DNA of 6,156 nucleotides from an uncultured Collinsella sp. (GTDB lineage Bacteria > Actinomycetota > Coriobacteriia > Coriobacteriales > Coriobacteriaceae), in NCBI GenBank assembly GCA_902465115.1, contig CABQMC010000094.1:1-6156 (forward strand). Direction: 5' to 3'. Made by a program: the position numbers and the translations under genes. Positions 1 to 4,174 of the stretch are shown here, piece after piece; positions within the stretch are counted from its first letter, which is position 1; each line of letters opens with the position of its first letter. The notes under the pieces are model-generated. The model was not told where the DNA came from, did not search any database, and saw only the letters and a list, made by a program, of their open reading frames with translations.

Positions 1-9
1 AGGTTGTAA

Positions 10-150
10 GTGGCCGTGAACCGGTGGGAGCGCTCGGCGAACCGTAACGCCGCCAACGCGAACAACGCCGGTATCGTGAACTCGGATGGCAACGTCAGCA
101 ACACAGGCGCCGCCAACGGGAATCGCGCGGTCCCCGGACTGATACGGCAC
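10..150 (+). other. Template repeat (TR) of a diversity-generating retroelement
   Basis: Read in the frame beginning at position 10, this stretch gives a C-type-lectin-like variable-region peptide crowded with asparagine: eleven Asn codons (ten AAC, one AAT) between 19 and 123, including short motifs such as NSDGNVSN. DGR template repeats are rich in AAC because adenine-directed mutagenesis of AAC yields many amino acids and never a stop codon. A TAA stop in this frame at 7-9, and stops in the other two frames at 17-19 and 45-47, mean it is not the end of an upstream gene. It is therefore the template and not the expressed variable repeat. The RT gene begins just downstream, the usual DGR order. 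The exact left and right TR ends cannot be set without the variable repeat, which should lie left of the window. Confidence 0.8.
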
Positions 151-152
151 GC

Positions 153-160
153 GGAGGGAG
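153..160 (+). promoter_or_regulatory. Candidate Shine-Dalgarno site for the reverse transcriptase
   Basis: The purine run GGAGGGAG ends 9 bases before the ATG at 170 and is the best ribosome-binding match near the RT start. No comparable site precedes the alternative in-frame ATG at 272. The site lies at or just beyond the right edge of the template repeat, so part of it may also be TR or its 3' flank. Confidence 0.45.
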
Positions 161-169
161 CGCGGACGC

Positions 170-1351
170 ATGGACCGTTGCCCGCAGGATAAGCCGTGGC
201 AGGGAACCGAAGACCCGCCGGGACAGACCCGGGAAACAGGGCGCGCCGACGGCACCGGCCGCATCGCGGCTATGGAACCTATCAGCGACGCGCGCCTCGC
301 GTACGCACTATCGCCCGAGGGCCTCAGGGAGGCCGCGGGCAAGTGCGCGCGGGGCAAAATGTGGAAGCCGAGCGTCACCTCATGGGCGCTCAACAGGCAG
401 AAGCGGTGCAGCGACCTCTCGATGAGGCTGCTGTCGGGGGAGTACGGCTTTCCCGAGCCCCACCACTTCGAGCTCAGCCGCCCCAAGAGGCGTGACTGCT
501 CGGCCCCCACATTCGAGGACCGCGTCTTCCAGCGGTCCCTCATCGACAACGTCGTCTACGAAGACATGACGACGTCCCTCATACCCTCTAACTGCGCATG
601 CCGCAAAGGGATGGGGACGGACCGGTCACGCGACCTTCTCGTGCGCGACCTCAGGCGCCACTGGCATCGGTACGGCACCGACGGAGGGATCATGCTCCTC
701 GACGTCGCCGGATACTACCCCAACAAGCCGCACGAGCTCGCCAAGGAAGTCTTCAGGTCAAGGCTTCCCCCGGACGTATACGCCTACGTCGAGGCGTCTC
801 TCGATGCGCAGCGCGCCCGCGCCGCGCACGACGACGGGGACGGCTTCGGGCCGCGCGGCTACGAGGCCGGCAGTGAGCTCATGCAGGTGGCCGGGATCTG
901 CGACCTCGACGGGATGGACCACTACATCAAGCAGGGCCTCCGCGCGGTGGCCTACGGCCGGTACATGGACGACTTCTACGTGATCGACCACGACCTCGAG
1001 TACCTCAGGTGCGCCATGGAATCGATCGCGGGCTATCTCGGCTCACTCGGATACGCGCTCAACGTCAAGAAGAGCCGGATACAGCCGCTCACCGAGCCGA
1101 TTCCATGGCTCGGGTATACCTACCGGCTCACGGAGAGCGGGAAGGTGGTCGTGAGGCTCAAGTCCGAGAAGTGGCGCGAGCACACGAGGCGGCTGCGGCG
1201 CATGAGGCGCGCCTTCGACGAGGGCCGGATGTCCAGGGAGGCCGTGGACGAGGTCTACGAGTCCTACCTCAAGGAGCTGACCGGACGGCACGTCACGCGC
1301 AAGCAGGTCGTCAAATTCGAGAAATTCTATAGGGAACTTTGGAGGGCCTGA
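170..1351 (+). CDS. Reverse transcriptase of a diversity-generating retroelement
   Basis: The protein has 393 residues. It would copy the template-repeat RNA into adenine-mutated cDNA that replaces the variable repeat of a target gene, usually a phage receptor-binding protein. RT blocks appear in order: RPKRRDCSAPTFEDRVFQ (104-121), CRKGMGT (144-150), the motif-A aspartate in LDVAGYY (D178), a G-x4-Q block GSELMQ (234-239) at the place of the DGR signature ending in SQ, the catalytic YMDD (265-268), and WLGYTYRLTESGKV (313-326) leading into a basic thumb. There is no maturase or endonuclease domain, which with the adjacent TR favours a DGR over a group II intron. The first 34 residues are polar, Pro/Gly-rich and look unlike RT; the ATG at 272 would give 359 residues, but only the ATG at 170 has a good ribosome site. 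The stop TGA shares its A with the next gene's ATG. No Avd accessory gene is visible in the window. Confidence 0.88.
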   Translation: MDRCPQDKPWQGTEDPPGQTRETGRADGTGRIAAMEPISDARLAYALSPEGLREAAGKCARGKMWKPSVTSWALNRQKRCSDLSMRLLSGEYGFPEPHHFELSRPKRRDCSAPTFEDRVFQRSLIDNVVYEDMTTSLIPSNCACRKGMGTDRSRDLLVRDLRRHWHRYGTDGGIMLLDVAGYYPNKPHELAKEVFRSRLPPDVYAYVEASLDAQRARAAHDDGDGFGPRGYEAGSELMQVAGICDLDGMDHYIKQGLRAVAYGRYMDDFYVIDHDLEYLRCAMESIAGYLGSLGYALNVKKSRIQPLTEPIPWLGYTYRLTESGKVVVRLKSEKWREHTRRLRRMRRAFDEGRMSREAVDEVYESYLKELTGRHVTRKQVVKFEKFYRELWRA

Positions 1352-1524
1352 TGGACCTTTTGGTAACCAGGGTCGCCGACCCGGCGCTCAAGCGCGAGCT
1401 CGAGCTCATGGCGGCGGCCCACGAGGACGATGCGGCCATGATCGACTATCTGTCCCTCATGGCCGACATCGAGCTGCCGTCAAATACCGAGGAAGACGGA
1501 CGATTGGAGGCTCCGCATGAGTGA
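1351..1524 (+). CDS. Small phage protein of unknown function between RT and XkdX
   Basis: This 57-residue acidic protein is not recognised. It has no membrane segment or signal peptide; it looks helical, with a central stretch MIDYLSLMADIELP and a hydrophilic tail. The start chosen is the ATG at 1351, with GGAGG at 1341-1345 five bases upstream. It overlaps the RT stop as TGATG, so translation is probably coupled. An in-frame TTG at 1339 is less likely because it lies before that ribosome site. Its end overlaps the XkdX gene by eight bases. By position it corresponds to the XkdW slot of PBSX-like cassettes, but I see no clear sequence likeness to XkdW. Confidence 0.75.
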   Translation: MDLLVTRVADPALKRELELMAAAHEDDAAMIDYLSLMADIELPSNTEEDGRLEAPHE

Positions 1525-1654
1525 ATATGCCGAGAAGGTCAAGCGCTACTACGTGGGAGACCGCTGGCCGCGTGCTGCCGTCGACAAGGCGCTCAAGAAA
1601 GGCTGGATCACGAAGGATGAGTATGACGCCATTCTGGCGGCCAAGGAGGACTAG
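1517..1654 (+). CDS. xkdX: XkdX family phage protein
   Basis: This 45-residue gene starts at ATG 1517 with GGAGG at 1506-1510 and ends with TAG at 1652-1654. The product carries the family pattern: an aromatic VKRYYVGDRW start, a Val/Lys-rich helix, and KKGWITKDEYDAIL near the C-terminus, matching the G-x-I-T-x-x-E-Y ending typical of XkdX. The family, named from Bacillus PBSX, consists of about 40-50-residue proteins found between tail-fibre and lysis genes; their role is not established. It overlaps the upstream small gene by eight bases, and the next gene starts three bases after its stop. Its presence fixes this region as the end of a phage tail module. Confidence 0.82.
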   Translation: MSEYAEKVKRYYVGDRWPRAAVDKALKKGWITKDEYDAILAAKED

Positions 1655-1657
1655 CGC

Positions 1658-2071
1658 ATGGAAGTGCTCAAGCTCTTTGCGCCGTATGGTCCTGGCTGGG
1701 CTGGCGGCGCGGCGTTGGTCCTCATCGCTTTTCATTTCGGTAACCAGTTCTTGTCCGAGTACAAGCTGCAGAACGAGCGTAAGGCCAGCCTCGATATCAA
1801 GCGAGAAGAGCGCAAGCAGGCCGAGGTCGACGAGCGTGCGCAGCGCGACCGCGAACGGTCCCAGATGGAGGGGCGAATCGCCGTGCAGATGGAGCGGTCA
1901 AACGCTCTTATGGAGGCGATGAAGACATTGATGGAGTCGGTCGTCGCCTCCAACGACGTGCTCCACAACGACCTCGTGCATAGCCAGGCGCGAAGTCAGG
2001 GGATGGCAGATCAGGTCAGCCATATCAAGGACCGCGTCGACCTTCTATACGACAAAGAGACGAACAGATAG
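1658..2071 (+). CDS. Membrane-anchored coiled-coil protein, probable holin-associated (BhlA/UviB- or XhlA-like)
   Basis: The protein has 137 residues. A hydrophobic segment at about 12-30 (GWAGGAALVLIAFHFG) is followed by a long, highly charged helical region (about 34-135) rich in Lys, Arg, Glu and Gln, with likely coiled coil at 36-75 and 110-133. A single N-terminal membrane anchor plus charged helix resembles BhlA/UviB holin-like proteins, though it is about twice their length. Bacillus XhlA holds the same genomic place but has its membrane segment at the C-terminus. The start at 1658 has AAGGAGGA at 1643-1650, seven bases upstream. Lying between XkdX and the holin, it most likely helps lysis; a tail or membrane-docking role cannot be excluded. 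Confidence 0.7.
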   Translation: MEVLKLFAPYGPGWAGGAALVLIAFHFGNQFLSEYKLQNERKASLDIKREERKQAEVDERAQRDRERSQMEGRIAVQMERSNALMEAMKTLMESVVASNDVLHNDLVHSQARSQGMADQVSHIKDRVDLLYDKETNR

Positions 2072-2081
2072 GGGAACAGCA

Positions 2082-2312
2082 ATGACCAAAGACGAGATCG
2101 TCCGAAAGCTGACGAGTCGCAAGTTCTGGCTCTGCACCGCCGCCTTTATGGGCAGCGTTGCGACCAGCATCGCCGGCATCGCCACGGACAACCAGACCGT
2201 CGCCTCCATCGGCACGGTGTGCGGGGTCGCGAGCGCGGCCATCTACGCCGCGGCCGAGCAGGCCGTGGACGCCGCGCGACTCAAGGCGGGAGACGAACAT
2301 GACGGAGACTAA
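2082..2312 (+). CDS. Phage holin (two membrane segments)
   Basis: This 76-residue protein has a short charged N-terminus, then SRKFWLCTAAFMGSVATSIAG (membrane segment about 15-33), a short polar turn DNQT, a second hydrophobic segment (about 39-58, VASIGTVCGVASAAIYAAAE) and a hydrophilic C-terminus. Size, the two small-residue-rich helices and the place directly before the endolysin are typical of small holins that form lesions in the cytoplasmic membrane and time lysis. The SRKFW stretch before the first helix recalls small holins of Gram-positive phages. It begins ten bases after the preceding stop with a purine-rich leader. Its last 14 bases overlap the endolysin gene, so the two are likely translated together. 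The exact holin subfamily is uncertain. Confidence 0.78.
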   Translation: MTKDEIVRKLTSRKFWLCTAAFMGSVATSIAGIATDNQTVASIGTVCGVASAAIYAAAEQAVDAARLKAGDEHDGD

Positions 2313-3474
2313 CGCCGAGGCTAAGCACAAGCTGCCGCTTCGTAGCATCTTTGCCGTCGTTCTCGCCCTTGTTGCGGCCCTCGCCGCCCCGTGCGGCGCA
2401 GAAGCCTACCAGAGCGTCAACAAGTACGTATCTAGCGGCCACGGCTATCTCAATGCGTCCTACCTCGTAATCCACGAGACTGCGAATCCGGGCGCGAGCG
2501 CGTACAATCACACGCTCTTGTGGGGCCGCGATGATACCTACGCCGTCCATCATGTGATGGAGCTGGACGGCTCCACTGTGTACAACACCGTGCCGGAGAA
2601 CCGCCTGTGCTGGCACGTTGGCAATGGAAACTACGCCACAATCGGTATCGAGCTGGCGCACGCCACCAACGCCGCAGATTTCGCCAAGCAGTGGAACGAA
2701 GCCGTGAAATGGGCGGGTGACGAGCTGCGTGCTCACGGCTGGGATACCTCGCGCCTGCTGTCCCATTACGAAGCAGCACAGCGCTGGGGTGGCTCCGACC
2801 ATACCGATCCGAACGGATATTTCCGCCAGTACGGCAAGACTTGGGCCGAGTTCAAGCAGGCGGTCGCCGCCTACCTCGGTTCCGGCTATGTTGCGCCCAT
2901 CGCGCCGACTGACGGCAATGGAGGAACCTTGGCGTCTTCTTCCACTTCTATCAATGATTCGAGCTTTGGCGGCACCTACCGCTGCACCGTCTCCAGCCTT
3001 AACGTCCGCTCCACGCCGTCTTTGTACGGCGCGGTCGTGGCATCCTATGGCTACGGTCAGACCGTCAATCTCGATAACTGGTATTGCATCTCCAACGGTT
3101 ATGTTTGGGGTCGTTATACGAGTTACAGCGGTTGCACCCGCTACGTTGCCGTAGGCAAGCCCACTGGCGGCTACGATCCTAACGACTACTTGGTTCGCTC
3201 CGGTGCCGCAACCACGTCCCAAGCATCCACGGGGTCTGTCGGTCGCTCGGCTGGTCGCTACCGTGTCGTGGTGGGCACGCTCAACGTGCGCTTGGGCGCT
3301 GGCACCGGCTACGGCGTTGTCGCCAGCTATCACAGTGGCCAGACCGTCAACCTCGACGGCACGTTCGTGACCTCCGGCGGCTACGTATGGGGTCGTTATA
3401 CGAGTTACTCCGGCCACACGCGCTGGATCGCAGTTGGCACAACCTCGGGCGCCGTGTACGCCCAGAAGGCTTAG
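2299..3474 (+). CDS. Secreted endolysin: N-acetylmuramoyl-L-alanine amidase with two SH3b domains
   Basis: The product has 391 residues and would cut the amide bond between N-acetylmuramic acid and L-alanine in peptidoglycan. A basic N-terminus, a hydrophobic core (about 14-30) and CGAEA before Tyr37 form a likely Sec signal peptide. The amidase_2 (PGRP/T7-lysozyme-like) domain covers about 40-195. Its zinc ligands are probably H59 in VIHETAN, H156 in SHYEAA and D170 (or H168) in DHTDP, with family residues WHVGNGN (105-111) and GIE (E118). A Ser/Thr/Gly linker (about 205-223) leads to two SH3b cell-wall-binding repeats (about 224-291 and 319-384), both with LNVR and [11 protein letters not shown]. 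The ATG at 2299, with GGGAG at 2288-2292, is chosen over the upstream in-frame start at 2158 because the extra stretch only shadows the holin and would bury the signal peptide. Confidence 0.9.
   Translation: MTETNAEAKHKLPLRSIFAVVLALVAALAAPCGAEAYQSVNKYVSSGHGYLNASYLVIHETANPGASAYNHTLLWGRDDTYAVHHVMELDGSTVYNTVPENRLCWHVGNGNYATIGIELAHATNAADFAKQWNEAVKWAGDELRAHGWDTSRLLSHYEAAQRWGGSDHTDPNGYFRQYGKTWAEFKQAVAAYLGSGYVAPIAPTDGNGGTLASSSTSINDSSFGGTYRCTVSSLNVRSTPSLYGAVVASYGYGQTVNLDNWYCISNGYVWGRYTSYSGCTRYVAVGKPTGGYDPNDYLVRSGAATTSQASTGSVGRSAGRYRVVVGTLNVRLGAGTGYGVVASYHSGQTVNLDGTFVTSGGYVWGRYTSYSGHTRWIAVGTTSGAVYAQKA
2968..3450 (+). repeat. Two SH3b-coding repeats inside the endolysin gene
   Basis: The copies run about 2968-3171 and 3253-3450. 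Both encode the [25 protein letters not shown] and AVG motifs in the same order. At DNA level a 21-base stretch is identical at 3106-3126 and 3388-3408. This indicates an internal duplication, or gene conversion between the copies, more recent than the divergence of the rest of the domains. Confidence 0.75.
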
Positions 3475-3482
3475 GCGCGACG

Positions 3483-3572
3483 ATGATTGCGCTGACTTTC
3501 GTGCTCGGAGCTTTGTTCGGCGGCGTTGTCACGACCGTCGCACTCTGCATCGTGAGTGTTAATCGTCAATAG
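3483..3572 (+). CDS. 29-residue membrane peptide, DUF3789-like
   Basis: The peptide begins [22 protein letters not shown] and ends IVSVNRQ. It is a single hydrophobic helix with the LGALFGG start, a late Cys and a short polar tail. This matches the small DUF3789 family (about 30 residues) common in phages and plasmids of gut Gram-positives, whose function is unknown. The ATG at 3483 follows the endolysin stop by eight bases, with only a weak ribosome site (AGG near 3473), so expression may depend on coupling to the endolysin. It is the last gene before the prophage terminator. Being next to the lysis genes, it might act in lysis, but nothing in the sequence proves it. Confidence 0.6.
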   Translation: MIALTFVLGALFGGVVTTVALCIVSVNRQ

Positions 3573-3578
3573 ACGGCT

Positions 3579-3613
3579 AAACCCCTCCCCGGCACATACC
3601 GGGGAGGGGTTTT
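3579..3613 (+). terminator. Rho-independent terminator of the prophage lysis operon
   Basis: A perfect 14-base-pair stem (3579-3592 with 3599-3612; core CCCCTCCCCGG) closes a six-base loop, CACATA. The stem ends in AAA/TTT pairs, giving the U-run (to 3613). It begins seven bases after the DUF3789-like stop codon. Confidence 0.9.
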
Positions 3614-3735
3614 ATGCATGACTTAATATCCGTTAATAACCGTTCCCCAATGCAGTTTCAGCTAGTTATGAGCGAGTGAGAGAATCGTTACCTGCAACTT
3701 TGCTGGTGCAGCACGTGCCAAAAAATCACATTCAA
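3614..3735. other. Gene-free prophage end next to the att core
   Basis: There is no convincing gene in these 122 bases, which are more AT-rich than the coding DNA around them. CCGTTA and CCGTTC occur ten bases apart (3630-3645), and TGCTG-GTG-CAGCA (3701-3713) is a small inverted repeat. Phage integrase arm sites often lie here as short direct repeats, but the pattern is too weak to claim them. Confidence 0.4.
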
Positions 3736-3785
3736 GACTCTTAATCCCAAGGTCCAGGGTTCGACCCCCTGACGGCCCACCAAAG
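3736..3785 (+). other. Phage attachment core: 3' half of a tRNA-Lys(CTT) gene
   Basis: The stretch reads as the anticodon loop CTCTTAA (3738-3744, anticodon CTT at 3740-3742), the 3' strand of the anticodon stem, a five-base variable loop, a T arm with stem CAGGG/CCCTG (3755-3759/3767-3771) around TTCGACC, the acceptor 3' strand ACGGCCC (3772-3778), discriminator A and CCA (3780-3782). Upstream, CAAGA does not pair with the TCCCA of the anticodon stem beyond two bases, and no D arm or matching GGGCCGT acceptor strand is present. This is therefore the half tRNA left at one end of an element integrated into tRNA-Lys. The complete tRNA should lie at the other prophage end. Confidence 0.82.
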
Positions 3786-3791
3786 CAAGTT

Positions 3792-3824
3792 AAGACGGTC
3801 AACGAAAGTTGGCCGTCTTTTTTT
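3792..3824 (+). terminator. Terminator originally serving the tRNA-Lys gene
   Basis: A 12-base-pair stem AAGACGGTCAAC / GTTGGCCGTCTT (one G-U pair) closes a GAAA tetraloop and is followed by a T run to 3824. It sits ten bases after the tRNA CCA end, as expected for the host tRNA's own terminator. Confidence 0.85.
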
Positions 3825-3940
3825 GTTGACCTTTCATGGGGTCGAACCCGAAAGGGCGCGGAGCTGAGAAAACGCGTAAGCGTTTACCAGCGCAGCGCGC
3901 AAGGCGCGAAGCGCCGCAGCGACCGCCTGCGAAGCAGGCT
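3825..3940. repeat. Multi-hairpin intergenic element between two tRNA 3' ends
   Basis: The first 38 bases (3825-3862) recur at 4001-4038 with 32 identities. Then come compact hairpins: AAACGC-GTAA-GCGTTT (3870-3885, a GNRA-type loop), GCGC-AGC-GCGC (3890-3900), GGCGC-GAA-GCGCC (3903-3915) and GCCTGC-GAA-GCAGGC (3925-3939). Only short unpaired bases separate them. No credible gene is present. It resembles a REP/BIME-like palindromic unit, or processed structured RNA downstream of a tRNA. The function is not known to me. Confidence 0.6.
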
Positions 3941-3963
3941 GACCCCCTGACGGCCCACCAAAG
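3941..3963 (+). repeat. Second, partial copy of the tRNA-Lys 3' end
   Basis: These 23 bases are identical to 3763-3785: the end of the T loop, the 3' T-stem strand, the acceptor strand ACGGCCC, A, CCA and AAAG. The rest of the tRNA is missing; a GCCTGC/GCAGGC hairpin abuts it instead. It cannot encode a working tRNA and is most likely the trace of a duplication or an older integration at this site. Confidence 0.8.
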
Positions 3964-3970
3964 ATTGTTA

Positions 3971-4000
3971 AAGCGACTGGCTCAGGCTGGTCGCTTTTTT
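3971..4000 (+). terminator. Terminator after the second tRNA 3'-end copy
   Basis: The stem AAGCGACTGGC / GCTGGTCGCTT (11 pairs, two of them G-U) closes the loop TCAG and is followed by six T's (3995-4000). Its position after the CCA matches the first terminator, but its stem sequence is unrelated, so the two tRNA flanks are not a simple recent duplication. Confidence 0.82.
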
Positions 4001-4038
4001 GTTGACCTCGCATGGGGTCGAACCCGTCGGGGCGCGAA
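4001..4038. repeat. Second copy of the post-tRNA flank sequence
   Basis: This stretch aligns without gaps to 3825-3862, with 32 of 38 bases identical. The shared core CATGGGGTCGAACCCG resembles a tRNA T arm (GGGTTCGAACCC). Each copy follows a tRNA-end terminator, so the unit [tRNA 3' end, terminator, flank] occurs twice in about 280 bases. Confidence 0.7.
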
Positions 4039-4053
4039 GTTGGGGAAACTGCA

Positions 4054-4078
4054 CCGTGATTCCCTTAGGGAAACACGG
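4054..4078. other. Isolated long hairpin in the convergent intergenic region
   Basis: CCGTG-A-TTCCC pairs with GGGAA-A-CACGG around a TTA loop: ten pairs with one A/A mismatch. No T run follows on either strand, so it is not a canonical terminator. The remainder, 4079-4174, holds no gene; AGCCCC (4083-4088) and GGGGCT (4123-4128) form only a weak long-range pair that could help end the minus-strand flavoprotein transcript. Confidence 0.4.
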
Positions 4079-4174
4079 CTAAAGCCCCATAAACGTGCTC
4101 TCCTTATGAGAATTATGCTCACGGGGCTCGATGCATGTTGAGAAGTTGTGATCAAACTCAAAGTGAGAATCGAT

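Larger units (their letters stand above)
1..3785 (+). mobile_element. Right-hand end of an integrated prophage (DGR, tail-end and lysis genes, att site)
   Basis: All genes from 170 to 3572 run in one direction with tiny gaps or overlaps, and include phage hallmarks: a DGR reverse transcriptase, an XkdX-like protein, a holin and a cell-wall amidase endolysin. The run ends at a strong terminator (3579-3613) and then at the 3' half of a tRNA-Lys gene (3736-3782), a classic phage attachment core. Beyond it the genes are of bacterial housekeeping type on the other strand. The integrase, structural genes and other att site are not in the window, so the left boundary is unknown. Whether the prophage is intact cannot be judged from here. 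Confidence 0.85.

Noticed and set aside
10..192. Open frame of 60 codons with many Asn codons
   Set aside because: Its composition is that of a DGR template repeat; the GTG start has no ribosome site and the frame runs into the RT start region. It is treated as the TR, not a gene.
1521..1922. Open frame of 133 codons overlapping XkdX and the coiled-coil gene
   Set aside because: Ser/Arg-rich shadow; XkdX and the membrane protein in the other frames have family features and ribosome sites.
2158..2298. Longer start for the endolysin
   Set aside because: The added stretch is Pro/Arg/Ser-rich out-of-frame holin DNA and would bury the signal peptide; ATG 2299 has a ribosome site.
2281..3417. Long minus-strand open frame of 378 codons opposite the endolysin
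   Set aside because: High-GC antisense shadow; the + strand frame has amidase and SH3b motifs and the minus frame has none.
3733..3782. Possible complete tRNA gene
   Set aside because: Only the anticodon-loop-to-CCA half is present. The 5' acceptor strand, D arm and a pairing anticodon-stem strand are missing.
3825..4038. CRISPR-like repeat array
   Set aside because: Only two diverged copies of the flank and unlike hairpins, with no regular spacer pattern.
3836..4141. Open frame of 101 codons across the repeats
   Set aside because: It runs through tRNA remnants, hairpins and a terminator; no ribosome site and no protein-like composition (Arg/Lys/Ala-rich).
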